A stretch of DNA of 64,000 nt from Powellomyces hirtus (GCA_025526995.1 JAHLKG010000024.1:310001-374000), one strand, 5' to 3'; shown: positions 36,640-48,200, counted from the first letter of the stretch. Numbers and translations are program-made. Notes: generated by a model from the letters alone, not told the origin.

Positions 36640-37830
36640 ATGGTCCGTCTTACCACCCTCGTCTGCCTCGCTCTCGCCTCCTTCGCCTCGGCTACCCCCA
36701 TCGTGAAGCGCGCTGCTCCCGGCACTGCCATCGACGGCCAGTACATTGTTACTTTCAAGAAGTCTACCAGCTTCGCCCCCCGCGATGTTGACGCTATGAT
36801 CGGCAACCTTCTCGGTGCTCCCAAGGGTCTCAAGGCTGGTCCTGCCCCTGGTCTCCTGCAGAAGTACGACTTTGGCTCTGACTTCCAGGGCTTCGCCGCC
36901 AAGATCAGCGACGAGGCTACCCTGGAGCGCATCAAGGCCAACTCCGAGGTCCTTGCCATTGAGGAGGACGCTATCATCACCATCGATGGCACCCAGACTG
37001 GTCTCCCCACCGGTCTTTGGGGTCTCGACGCCATTGACGGCAAAGTTGACCGCACCTTCACCTACCCCGACGCAGCCGGCGCTGGCGTTGATGCCTACAT
37101 TGTTGACACCGGATGCAACACCGCCCACGTCGACTTCGAGGGCCGTGCCAAATGGGGAGCTTCCTTCACCGGCGAGACCAGCCGCACTGACGGCAACGGT
37201 CACGGTACCCACGTTGCCGGAACTGTCGGTGGACGCACCTACGGTGTTGCCAAGAAGGTCAACCTCATCTGCGTCCGTGTCCTCTCCGCCACTGGATCTG
37301 GATCTACCTCCGGAGTTGTGGCCGGTATGAACTGGGTCGTCTCCCAGGCCAGGGCCTCTGGCCGCAAGTCGGTTGCCAACATGTCCCTTGGCGGTGGAAA
37401 GGCTACTTCCATCGACCAGGCCGCCACCGCCATGGTCAACGCTGGCGTTGCCCTTGCTGTCGCTGCCGGTAACGACGAGACCATCGACGCTTGCAACCAG
37501 TCCCCCGCCGGTGCCACCGGTCCCCTCACGGTCGCTGCCTCCGACTCTGGCAACCGCATCGCTACCTTCTCCTCCACTGGTCGCTGCGTTGAGATCATTG
37601 CCCCCGGTGTCAACATCCTTTCCGCATGGAAGGGTTCCTCCACCGCCACCAGCACCATCTCCGGAACTTCCATGGCTTCCCCCCACGTTGCCGGTGCCCT
37701 TGCCGTTGCCTACTCCACCCAGTCCTTCTCCAGCCCCGCTCAGGCTTACGCTTTCCTGCTCAACAAGGCCAAGAAGAACGCGATCACCCGTGTCCCCGCC
37801 GGCACTACCAACACTTTCCTCCAGCTTTAA
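36640..37830 (+). CDS. Secreted subtilisin-like serine protease (S8, proteinase K type)
   Basis: An extracellular endopeptidase of 396 residues, in one exon. A signal peptide (MVRLTTLVCLALASFASA) is followed by an I9 propeptide (GQYIVTFKKSTSF ... LAIEEDAII). The mature domain starts near residue 120. The catalytic residues are Asp156 (YIVDTGCN), His188 (GNGHGTHVAG), Asn278 of the oxyanion hole (VAAGND) and Ser344 (SGTSMASPHVAG), so the enzyme should be active. TFSSTGRCVEIIAPG and NMSLGG are typical of proteinase K-like fungal enzymes. The gene stands out: no introns among intron-rich neighbours, and very uniform C-ending codons (GCC, GGC, ATC, AAC). That fits strong expression, but the missing introns leave retroposition or transfer possible. 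Confidence 0.95.
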   Translation: MVRLTTLVCLALASFASATPIVKRAAPGTAIDGQYIVTFKKSTSFAPRDVDAMIGNLLGAPKGLKAGPAPGLLQKYDFGSDFQGFAAKISDEATLERIKANSEVLAIEEDAIITIDGTQTGLPTGLWGLDAIDGKVDRTFTYPDAAGAGVDAYIVDTGCNTAHVDFEGRAKWGASFTGETSRTDGNGHGTHVAGTVGGRTYGVAKKVNLICVRVLSATGSGSTSGVVAGMNWVVSQARASGRKSVANMSLGGGKATSIDQAATAMVNAGVALAVAAGNDETIDACNQSPAGATGPLTVAASDSGNRIATFSSTGRCVEIIAPGVNILSAWKGSSTATSTISGTSMASPHVAGALAVAYSTQSFSSPAQAYAFLLNKAKKNAITRVPAGTTNTFLQL

Positions 37831-38858
37831 AGTGTCCTCGTGATCCCCTAGATAGATGGTGGATATACCCCTTCCGGTCGTGTTTACAGAAAGTTTTAGC
37901 TAGCTAAGATGGTTGGGAAGCACGGTCTTCCCAACTCCGAGTACATGCCTTTGTATAAAGTGTATAAAGAATCAGAATAAAAAAATGGAGTTGTTCATAT
38001 CTTCTTCGCTGCCTTCTTGCTCAGTCTACTTTCACTTTCGCGACTTCGTCTGCAAGCATGAAAAATTCAAACTATCCGAAATTTAGAATGGTCCGCCAAT
38101 TTTCACTTGGGCACGAAGACGAGCGCGGTGGTGCCAACCCTTGCATTTCACTTTCGTACCAAATTTCAATTAGTGCATTTCTCCAAAGTAACCGCTTAGA
38201 CGAGCTTGTCAGCGTGCGATGGAGCCTTGTTGATGACAGCTGACTTGCACAATACAAGGTCTCGGGCGTGATGGGATCTCGCAGTATTTCTAAGGATGTG
38301 TTAGCTGGGCCCAATGGGGTTCTTTCTATTCGTGCGAACTACATAGCCGGGCTATTGCAAACATTGCGAAGTACATGCAGTGCACAACACCGCCGTGCGT
38401 ACCAAAGAATGGTTCAATCTTTGTACACATTGAGTCAACCAGACAAAACTACTTGAGCCAAGGAAGTTTGCGCACTGACTGAGATAAAAACCACGTAATA
38501 TGATAAGTTTTTGATATTGCATGGAAACTTCCTTTAAAGTCCTTTGTAGAGTCAAAATTCCACTCGGCTTCTCTTGTTCTGTCTTCACATGTGGCCGCGT
38601 ATGAGGCCGGGCTTGCCAAGTTGCACAAAGGATCGGCGCTATTCTAGCGCAAGCGCCAGAGTGTCCAAATACCACAGTGATAGCTGAGTATGAGCCCAAC
38701 TCGTGGTTGAACAACATCAAAGTAACAAAAATGCACATAAATACAAAGAAATAGGGGGTTAGGGTGGGTATCGCACGAGCGCGTGTGTGGGGACGGTGTA
38801 GAACAGATCTATAGCGGATCCAACATTGACATGAAATGATGATGGGTGATGTGCAGCT
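37831..38858. other. Convergent 3' region of subtilisin and LENG8-like genes
   Basis: About 1 kb without a supported gene. The sequence AATAAAAAAATGG near 37975-37987 could serve the protease transcript as a polyadenylation signal. Confidence 0.45.
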
Positions 38859-41615
38859 TCAATGAATTTGTCCCTTGATATCAACGCCCTTCATCTTGAC
38901 AGCCTCAACCAAGCCGACAAACCCTTTCAAGCTTTCTTTGGTTTCCACGCTTCCGGATCCGTGCGGTTTCCCGTCCGCAACCCAGACGACGACGGAAGCG
39001 TTGTTGCTAGTTAGTTTTTTGAGCCATTTGGCACACGCTTTCCGGCCCTCAACAATCATGGTGGCGTTATCGTCCGCCAGGTCCTGCGGGTGGACAAAGC
39101 CCAATTCCTGCGCCAGGTGGGCGACGGGGATGCTGGGGCGGTACGCTTTGCAAATGGCTTTCATGGCCCGGACGCGTTCGCGTTCAACAAACTGGTCCAT
39201 GAGATAGCCGGCCATTTTGGGGGCCGTGTTGTACAACATGAACAGACGGTGGTAGTCGCCCGTGGCGATGGACGTGCGGACGTTAAGGGCGTGCTGGACG
39301 CAGGGTCCTTGTTTCGAGGCCTCGCTGAGCTCCGATATTTGGTTGATCAGTTCGGTGCGGTTCGACGTGTGCACCAGGTACAGAATCCGGTACCCGGTGA
39401 ACTCGTCGACCGACCCCGGGAGATGGTGCAGTTTATAGAGTTGAAGGAGTTGCGCTTGACATTGATTGTATTCGCCCAAATCACTCTGCGAGGCAAAAAC
39501 GGATAAGTGGGTCAGCGACTCAACTTCAAAGTCCGCCAATCGTCACCCTTCACGTCAACGCACCTTTTCCAGCGCAATCCTCGCATGCGTCTCATACACT
39601 GCCACCGTAAGATCATTCTTGATTCTCTGAACCGTCAGATCCTGTCTCAGACTCTTGAACTGGTCACAAATATAGGTATAGTTCTGCTCCATCTTCCATT
39701 TGCCGATCAGCAGATCCAGCGTCTGCCGCAAAATATTCAATGGTCTGACGGTCGCCGGATCCGGGGCTGACGTCAACCTTAGGTATCGCTTCTCCAGCTG
39801 GGTGCACGTGCCAATGATGGTATATTCATCCCAGTCAATCACGTCTGGGTTTCCCTCGGCGCCTGCAGCGAGGAACGCCTCCTGGGCGCGCTTGACAACA
39901 CGGGCAGTTTCTTGTTTTTGCCGGAGGCGCTCGACGTCGCGACCCTGGAACCGCGATTTCCGGGACTCCCGGCGCTCGAGCTCCGCGGCTCGTTGTGACG
40001 GTGGGAGGCGCATCAAGCCCGCGTCTTCATCATCATCTGACTGCGGCACGGAAGGTGAAGACATGACTGGGGACGAAACGTTGTTGCTTTCAAATGCTGC
40101 GACCAGTGGGGATTTTGTTTTTGTTTTTGGCTTTTGTGAAAGTGGCAGTTGCTGCTGCTGCTTTTTTATCGTCACCGTCACTGTGGCGGACGGCGTACCT
40201 CGCTTGTCGATCACAAAGCCCTTGCTTGGAGATACAGCGTTGCTATTGTTTGAATTATCAATGTCCATGGGTGACAGTCCCTTTTCCCCACCGTTGTTGT
40301 TCACCGCAGAAGCATATGAAAATGGACGTTTGTTTGCCAGTGCGGAAGCGGCAGCGACGGCTGCGGAGACTTTTGCTGCCTTTGTTGAAGAAGGGCGGTC
40401 ATTAGTGGATGTCATTAAATTCTTACGCTTTCTCGACTCTGCTAACGATGATGCATTGTCACCCGACTTTGGGGTTACTCTACAAGAAAACCAAATTGAT
40501 GCGTAAGGTCGTGGTCGTACGCAGGGAAACGCGACGGCAAGAAACATACTTTGGGACTGGCATGCTCTCCCAATCAGTGGTATGCAGAGCACCCTGACCC
40601 ATGACTTCGCTGATCAACTCATGGATCAATTTTTTCGCGGTTGGCCAATCTTCAGCCGTCGTCGATTTTTGTGCGCGCGAAACATAATTTCTACAAACCC
40701 CAACGAAAAAGGAAGAAAATGCGGTGAGCAGTCTGCCAAGGGCTGAATCCCTTCTGCACGAAGCCGTACCGTAAACTTGGTGGATAGTCGCTAGTGCCGC
40801 CTGTGGTTGTGCTGCTGGTGGTGGAAGAAGGTGTCCCTGTGTCATCCGCAGACGCCCTGGCTAACGGGGACTCCTTCAATAGTCTGCTTTTGACCGCGGT
40901 ATAGGCTGGTTCTACAAGAGAGATAGGGAAGACAATCGGGGACATGGGCACGTGAGATAAGTTGTGACAACAACAATGTCTATCGTTGCCATCAACGGAT
41001 ACATACTGCCACGATGTCCGAAACTAAACGGCTTCATCGTCACAGTCGCAGTGTGCGTCCCAGGAGGGCCCGGACTCGGAGTATACGCAGACGATGTCGA
41101 GTGCGCAGCGGCAGTCGTAGCACCATAAGCTTGCTGCTGCTGCTGGTATGCTGCCCATTCGTAAGCCGTGGACGATGCAGTTGATGCGGCGGCCGAGTAT
41201 GCTGATGCTCCTGCTGTTGTTGCTGTTTGTTGCTGTTGTGCGGGGTATTGAGCGGCGTACTGGGCGTACTGCTGCTGAGCGTATTGCTGATAGTAAGCGG
41301 CGGCGTTTGAAGCGGTATATGGGTCGGTCGCAGTTGATGTTCCTGGTGCGGCGGTGACCGTTGACTGTGTTGTCTGTTGCTGCTGATAGTATACTGAGTT
41401 ATAGTAGTCGTTGTATTGCTGTGCATGCGCGGTGTCCACCGCGTATCCAGACGGCCTGTACACAAATGTAAAACGATCAGCAATTTGAACAGCCGCGGTT
41501 CGTTCTGTATCGCTCAAAAAAAAGGGCTCCGGCCAAAGGTTCATTCTGCGCATCCCTGACCAGTCTCCATACATACCAGGCGGCCTGACTATAAGTACCG
41601 GCAGCCTGAGGCGGC

Positions 41616-41684
<69 letters not shown>

Positions 41685-41752
41685 GTAGGAGTTAGTGCCG
41701 GGTACGATGTGCCCGGAGCGCCATAGTATTGTTGCGGAGGATTGGACGCCAC
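38859..41752 (-). CDS. LENG8/THP3-like SAC3-domain protein
   Basis: The SAC3/GANP family; yeast Thp3 and animal LENG8 act in mRNA processing and export with the Csn12/PCID2 type partners (family knowledge). The C-terminal SAC3 domain shows YLRLTSAPDPATVRPLNILR, WKMEQNYTYICDQFKSLRQD, VQRIKNDLTVAVYETHARIA, then SDLGEYNQCQAQLLQLYK and EFTGYRILYLVHT, followed by a winged-helix-like end (IPVAHLAQELGFVHPQDLAD). The N-terminal half is Q/Y/A-rich and disordered, with a polyQ run and tracts such as YYNSVYYQQQQ. The stop is at 38859-38861. The 5' end is unresolved: the first exon's frame has no ATG, GTG at 41750-41752 precedes ASNPPQQYYG, and an in-frame stop lies near 41822. An upstream exon or a non-AUG start is needed. 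Confidence 0.82.
41614..41683 (-). repeat. Hexanucleotide polyQ repeat in the LENG8-like gene
   Basis: A pure alternation of CAG and CAA (GTTGCT on the plus strand) for about 70 bp, encoding some 23 consecutive glutamines. The alternating codons form a 6-bp tandem repeat likely to vary in length between isolates. Confidence 0.9.
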
Positions 41753-42058
41753 GTTTGAAATTTCGCTAGCGACGGACGGGGAAATGATTTTGGAGTGCGG
41801 AGGGGAGGTGAAGAGTTACGACGCAGGAAATTCGGATGTGCGACTGTGCCAAAAAAAAGCGGGTTTGGCCAAAGGGAAGAAATTCTGTGCATCAGCCAAC
41901 TTGGGGCGCAAAGTGTCAAGTGAACTGTCGTTCTTTGTTACCATGGCACCCCTTAATGAACAAACGCGGGGCGCGTCATCCTTTGGAAATTGACAGTTTC
42001 TATCTCACCTTTTCTCATCGCTCATAGATACTGTCAGTTATTCTTGTGTGAAATTTGA
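41753..42058. promoter_or_regulatory. Divergent LENG8-like / RPI promoter region
   Basis: About 300 bp between divergent genes. It may hide the missing first exon of the LENG8-like gene. Confidence 0.4.
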
Positions 42059-43195
42059 ATGCCCTCGTTACTGCCACGACTAAGTCTCGTTCTACCTCGT
42101 CCGCCGCGTCTCGCTTCTCTCTTCCACCAGTATCGCTCTTCCACAATGTCTGCCAACAACGACCAACTGGTGGCAGAAGGTATAATGAAATGTCCAAGGC
42201 CGGGTGGCGAGGGGCAATTTCCTCCGCAGCATTCCTTACCTTTTCCTTTTTTTATTTTCCACTCTTCCGAACCAGCCAAACGAAAAGCGTCGTACGCTGC
42301 CATCAACGAGCATGTCACTGCCGACACCAAAGTTATCGGCATCGGTAACCAAAAGCGCCTTGGACACATCTCGGCACTGTTCTCCAACCTGAACATCTTC
42401 TCCCTTCCGCGCGCACTGTTAATCCACTAGGATCCGGCAGCACGGTAGTGTTCTGCGTCGAACGCCTCGCCCAACGAATGAAATCCGAGTCCCTCTCCCT
42501 GCAAGCCTGCATCCCGACCTCCTTCCAAGCCAAACAACTCATTATAGAAGCCGGACTTCCCCTATCCGAACTCAACCAGCACCCCACCATTGACGTTGCA
42601 TTTGACGGTGCTGACGAGGTCGATGCGAGCTTGAACTGCATTAAGGGCGGCGGCGCGTGCCAGTTGCAGGAGAAATTGGTCGCGAGCTGTGCGAAGAAAT
42701 TTGTGATTGTCGCGGATTACAGAAAGGATTCGACCGTGCTGGGACAGCAGTGGAAGAACGGCGTGCCGTTGGAAGTTATTCCTATGGCTTATGTGTCTAT
42801 CCTTGAGGTTGCGTATGGAACTATCCACCCACCTCACTACCTCCCCCACTTATCATCACACATTCTTTTCCACACATTTCCAGAAACTCAAAGCCCTGGG
42901 CGGCAAACCCACTCTCCGCATGGCCACGCGCAAAGCCGGGCCCGTGGTGACTGACAATGGCAATTTTGTCATTGACGCGGATTTCGGCAACATCAAAGAC
43001 CCTGTCGCCCTCGAGAAAGATTTGATCTCAATCCCCGGCATCGTAGAAACGGGCTTGTTCTGCAACATGGCCACCTGGGCTTACTTTGGAATGGACAACG
43101 GGTATGTTTTGTTTGTGGATTCTTGTCCCATGTCTCCGCCTGTTCATGACGTGACATTTCCGTTTTTCAGTGAGGTCAAAACGCGAAAGCTGTAA
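42059..43195 (+). CDS. RKI1: Ribose-5-phosphate isomerase A
   Basis: Interconverts ribose-5-P and ribulose-5-P in the pentose phosphate pathway. After intron 1 (donor GTATAATG, acceptor ACCAG) the core reads [20 protein letters not shown]. The G-S-G-S-T phosphate loop ([10 protein letters not shown]) is rebuilt across a second intron with CTAG acceptor. Active-site blocks are present: [68 protein letters not shown]. The last exon ends EVKTRKL with stop TAA at 43193-43195. There are two in-frame starts. The ATG at 42146 ([11 protein letters not shown]) gives the usual cytosolic protein; the ATG at 42059 adds 29 residues rich in R, L, P and S with no acidic residue, resembling a mitochondrial presequence. 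Confidence 0.92.
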
Positions 43196-43346
43196 AAGAT
43201 CTCCTGTATGGAAAACGCGTTCGATATGATTTTTTGAATTTACATGAAGAGCCCAACCTAGCTTCCCTAACCTATACAATCTCAACTCAACCAAAAGATA
43301 TATGACACAAAGCAACCCCCTCCAAATCACATCTTCCAATCACATC

Positions 43347-44426
43347 TCATTTGAGCATATTAACAAGCCCATCCCAGACCGCTTTCCTATTAGTTTGGTT
43401 CTTGATCCACCCGCTCGGCGTCACCGGTGTATCCGGCTTCTTGAAAAGACCGTTGGACGCCGACGTGGCGAGGTTGACGGGAATGTGGCCAAAGGTCGCG
43501 GGCGTGTGCATGATGCCCGTGTAGGCAAACGGAGCTGATGCGAGACTTAGGAGGGAGGGGAGCGGCCAGGGAAAGTTGCGCAAAGCACCCGTCGAGGTGA
43601 CGATACCGGGGAAGAGGTGGGCGGCGCTGCAGGCGGGGAACTGGTGCTTGAATTCCTATTTGACCGCAAAACATCACATTCATGAGTGGACTGAACCTCG
43701 AGGAGCGTTCCGGGGTGGTCTTTTTGTATCTCTTACCAGAGTAAATGCATCAACAATCGTCGAATCCCTATTCGCAGCCTTCAACATATCCCTCAGTCCC
43801 CTCCCATACTCTCCCCTCCCCTTGGCCTTTCCCAAATCCAGATCTCCGACATCCACCTCCGTTCCCCCGGGCGCACACACACTGACCACGGACCCCTTGA
43901 ACGTGCCACTTTTGGCCAACAGGTACGGAAACGCAAACCGGGACAGGACCTGCACGGTGAACGCCGTGTCCAGTCCATCCTCGTTGGCCGTGTACGTGCC
44001 CGTCGGGGTTGCGCCTTGGGTTTGCACAATGTACTGCAAACCCCCACCCCTATTTTTGCATTTGGATTCGACGGCTTTTACGGCGCTTTTGATCCCCTTG
44101 ACCGTGCTGAGGTCGGCGACAACATAGTCAAACGTCTTGCCCTGCCCGCCAGAGGGCGACGCTTTTTTGAGGTCTTCGACTACACCCTTCAGAAGCTCTT
44201 CGTTGCGGCCGACAATGATGACAGACGCGTTTTGTTTGGCGAATTGAACGGCGGCGCCGGATCCGATCCCTTGGCTGCCCCCAACGCAGAGCGCGGAGGT
44301 GCCAGACAAGTCCTAAAACGAAAGGGAACAAGCGAACGTATGAACACGGGTTGCACGCTGGAATGACCTCTGGACCTGGCGGAATGACATGCGGTGCATT
44401 CAACTCACTTTTGAGGCTGCTACCAT
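43347..44426 (-). CDS. Short-chain dehydrogenase/reductase-like protein, atypical active site
   Basis: An NAD(P)-dependent SDR fold. Exon 1 is MVAASK (ATG 44424-44426, donor GTGAGT). Exon 2 opens DLSGTSALCVGGSQGIGSGA, whose GGSQGIG is the Rossmann glycine motif, followed by VIIVGRNEELL and DYVVADLSTVKGI. The usual NAG motif is TQGATPTGTY here. Around the active site, GSVVSVCAPGGTEVDVGDLD follows instead of the common S...YxxxK; the nearest tyrosine (GEYGRGLRDML) lacks the lysine four residues on. The last exon (LFPGIVTSTGALRNFPWPLP, ending VWDGLVNMLK) resembles the end of fungal SDRs of unknown substrate. The stop is at 43347-43349. It converges on the RPI gene with about 150 bp between. Confidence 0.8.
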
Positions 44427-44789
44427 GGTTGCGAAGAAAAACGGTGGATATGTGAGAATGGTGCTCAAAGTGTTATATTTGAGTTCCCAAAACGGGGGAG
44501 ATATGTTCCTCAAGAATGCTTTTTATGCTGCGAATCAGACGCGGACGTCACAGCATGAATTGACTCACGCGTCACGGAATCGGCGATCGACTCATCATTG
44601 TTCCGCAACCTCCGAACGAGCAATAGACAAACAAGACACCCCGCCATATCTTTCTCAAAAGCACGATCGGAGGCGAATAAACTACGTCCTTGCATGACCT
44701 GACAGGCGCTATATATACACTGACAAAAGAAAGGCATGCAAAACGCAAAGTCACGTAAAGTAAAGAGCTTCACAAAAGCCCCACTCCAA
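44427..44789. promoter_or_regulatory. SDR promoter region
   Basis: Upstream region of the leftward SDR gene and downstream flank of the tRNA. The TATATATA-like CTATATATACACTG lies near 44708-44721, but on the strand pointing away from the SDR it is far from its start. No other feature. Confidence 0.4.
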
Positions 44790-44860
44790 GGTCCTACCGA
44801 GAATCGAACTCGGGTCGCAAGATTCAGAGTCTTGAGTGCTAACCGCTACACCATAGAACC
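44790..44860 (-). tRNA. tRNA-Gln (anticodon CUG)
   Basis: A 71-nt cloverleaf on the minus strand. Acceptor arms GGTTCTA and TAGGACC pair (one G-U), a D arm GTGT...GCAC, anticodon arm CAAGA-CTCTGAA-TCTTG with CTG at 34-36, and T arm CCGAG-TTCGATT-CTCGG. It reads CAG. There is no intron. A TTTT run follows the 3' end on the minus strand (in GGGGCTTTTGTG), a possible Pol III terminator. It is identical to the copy at 54123. Confidence 0.95.
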
Positions 44861-45276
44861 AAAGGTGTAAAACGTGGCTTGCCTCGATCTCATAATCTGT
44901 GTCCAGATTCACAATGTCGAAAACATCGGCTTCGTCTCGAAACAGAAACAACGAACAATCGCTTACTATATCATTTGTTTGGACATTCAAAGCAACACAG
45001 ATATCTTTTTTGTTTTGTAGAGTTCTTTTTTTACCACCCTTCATTCATAGACAACTTTACATAGACATAAACCAAAGCAGGGGAGACAAGACGGGGACCA
45101 GGAAAAAAAAAAGAAAGAAGTGAAAAAACAATTCTCAATACAAAAAGTCCCAAAAAAGAAAGAAAATGGACGGTAGGGGATAGGTCGACGGGTCAATCTA
45201 CATCACGTGTGATTGCGGGCAGGGGGGTGCGAGTGGGGTTACGTTTGGGGGATGGGGATAATTGAAGGCTTTTTTT
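44861..45276. other. Intergenic: tRNA 5' flank and RhoGAP 3' flank
   Basis: An A-rich region (several A7-A10 runs near 45100-45165), with a TCACGTGTGA element near 45203-45212. No gene. Confidence 0.5.
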
Positions 45277-48200
45277 CTAGTTGAGCAGATGACCCAAGAA
45301 CGATCTCTCGGCTTCATCAAAGTTCAAGCTCAAACGGGGCGGGCGCGGTTGGTCCGCTGGGGGTAGATCCTTGTTATTGCTGCTGCTGGTATTGCTGTTG
45401 TTATTCGCACCATTAGTATGGTTGTCATAGCTTTTGCGACTCCCATTGCCTGTACTCCTCCGGCTGGCTGCTGTGGTCCGCGGGGGAGATGACGATAATG
45501 GCTGTTGCGGGGGCATCACCGTTGTCGACGGCCGACGGGATCGGTCCGACATGGGAAATGACTGCGACTGTGAGTTCTGCAGATGCGGGACTTGGGTCGT
45601 CGACGGCCGTCGGGATCGTTCCGAGGTGGGAGACGACTGCTGCAACTGTTGTTGCTGCAGCACTATGGTGGCCGTCGACGGCCGACGCGACCGGTCCGAT
45701 GTGGGTGAAGGTGAGGGTAACGGCAGCGACGTCGAGGTGGCGGATGGAGGGAATGAAGATGGTGCCGATGCCGAGGCAGGTAACGACGTGGTAGAAGAAA
45801 TGGCCGTAGGAGGGAGAGTCATTGGGGGTGCCACAAAATCCACGGGTGCTGCCTTCGATGGTGACGCCGTCTGCGATTTGGTGGTCGGGGAGGCGGTATG
45901 CGGCGGTGAAGAGCCGCCAGCAGCAGTGGACCCGACAGCACCGACCGGGTTGTGCAGGTGGTACAGATCGGGTGCAGGGAACGTAGAAGCAGCAGGCGGA
46001 CTCACATAAGCGTCAGATCCTCGGCGGTCACCACCACCGTCATCCGCAGCAAACTGCTCGTTCTCCAGGGGTGGTCTGTAATCACTCAGATAGGTCGCCG
46101 GCAAAACTTTCCCACGTCGGCGTTCCATCTTGTTGCGTGACTTTTCTGCACGAGGCGGAGAATTCCGTTGTTGTTCTTGTAGCTGCTGCTGGTGGTGATC
46201 GTCGGTCGGAATACTGTCGCAGCGCGCAATGCTGAATGGCTCCATCATAGTGTGGTTGTCTTCTCCGTTATCGTCCACCACTCCCACGGTCGATCCGTAA
46301 TCAAGGTCAGAATCGAATTCTGACAACAGCACAGTAGTGTCCCGGGGTATCGTCTCTTCTTCTTCCTCACTGCCACCACCACGACCACTGTTGTGATCTA
46401 CAGCACCATCGGACCCAGAAGCAGCAGTCACGACGCCCGCGTCCGCAGCTGCTGAGATCGAAGAGTTTATTGATGATGCCGACAATGGTTCTCCCTCGTT
46501 TTCCTTCTGCCCCTCTGTCGCGCCGCCCAAGTTATCCTCAGCCGGCAGAGGCTGCACCACCTCTTCCTGGACTTCCTCAAACTCGATGGGTCCAAACACC
46601 CACTCTGCTTGTTCAATCAGGGTTTCCACAACCGTGCACTGGAAGGGCATGTCTTCAATGACTCGCGCCATCGAGTCGAGCGCGGGGGGCGGTTTCAGGA
46701 GCGTCGGGCCAAAAATGATGGACAGGTTGCGAATGGACATGCGGTTCTTGTCCGACTCGGCGGCGACGCGGTTGAGATGTTCGCACACAAACTTCAGAGT
46801 GGCAAAGTGGATGGGCGGGAGGCTGTGAACCATGTCCTGGATGGCAATCATTCGTGCGCGCCAGTCTGCCATTTCTGCGAAACACAACAACATCAATACA
46901 CATCATTCAAGTTTGCAAGTTTTAACAACCTGCGCTCTCCTTTGGCACTGCAAAACTTACGTGTCGCGGCAATAAAAGCTTCATACAGATCAAAAGAACA
47001 GATGGGCACGTTTTTCGAACCCAGCCCTTGTCGCAAGAAGCCCTTAATGACACCGGTAACAACGTGCACGTCATTGTCATACAAAGACGGTCCGGAGAAT
47101 CCAGCTATTGCGGGGAGTATGCTCGAAGTCGAGACTCGGCGGGTTCTGGATGCCCTTCGCATCTCGATCGGTGGCGTGGGTGTGGAAAAATCGCCGCTGG
47201 ATCTCGTCGAGGACACGGTGCCGGTGAGAGACAGTCGCGACGTCTGGCGGGTGAGACTGGGCATCTTTTCAGACGCGGCGGCGGCCACCTCGGCAGCCAC
47301 GCTGGCAGAGAGGGCGGGGCTCAGGGGAGAGATGGGCGTGATGGGCGCGATTTGCAGGTGCACTCTTTTGGGGTCCATAGCAAGCAGCCGACGCAGCCGT
47401 TCCACGGTCGTGGCACTGCCCGAAATCCGGTAAAGTCCTTCGGTTTCCATACCTGTTGAGATTGTGATATCAGCGTCGTTGGACGACAAATAGGGTATGA
47501 TGGAGGTATTTCAGTAACCAAGCAATGAAACATACCAATTTCCTCCACCAGCGCAATGCATTTCTTCAAAATCAAGGGGATCTGGTCATCTTCATCACGA
47601 TGTCCACTTGCAATTGTGCCCTTATCACTATGCGTCGTGCCGCCCGATTCCGGGCGCACTCTGCCCACTCGTCTCCGGATGGTTGAAGTGCGGGAACACA
47701 TGGTATCGGTTCGCTGCAAGCGTTCCGCTGCAGGAGAGATGGGGAGCGGCACTTCCTTGCCCTTGGCCGCAAACAGGCTCTTGTGGAAAAAGGGGAAAAA
47801 CAGGCGCGAAGTGGAGACGCTTGGTTGCTGTGGCGGTGGTGAGGATTTTGGGGGTTGTTGTTGCTGCTGCTTTTGGGATGAAGAGGGCTGGGGGAACACG
47901 TTGATGCTGGGCATGGACTGCTTGTGCAAACTGTTGAAGTCAGCCGTGGTGGGGATGGGATTCGAGATAATGAGCGGATTGGCTCGCTGGACCTTTTTGT
48001 CTTTTCCATCACGAGTCTTCTTCTCTTTTTCCTTACGAAAAGCTGAAGCAGCACCTTCTGTTTCATCCTCCCTTGTACTGTGTTTCTTTTGCAAGTTCTT
48101 TTTGTTGACATTCCTCTCGGTCTTTCTCGTCTCAGGCTCCACCTTCTCAGAAAGCACCTGCTTATTGGCGCCATCGCCAGCGCCGGCACTCACAGCTGGC

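Noticed and set aside
36625..37686. 353-codon Gly/Ser/Asp-rich open frame on the minus strand
   Set aside because: It is the antisense of the subtilisin, an effect of its C-ending codons; the plus strand has an intact signal peptide and catalytic set.
39700..40506. 268-codon plus-strand open frame
   Set aside because: It is antisense to the SAC3-domain exons of the LENG8-like gene.
41614..41683. Regular repeats that could be mistaken for a CRISPR array
   Set aside because: There is a 6-bp period with no spacers, inside a coding exon; it encodes polyglutamine.
45434..46009. 191-codon plus-strand open frame
   Set aside because: It is antisense to the repetitive RhoGAP tail.
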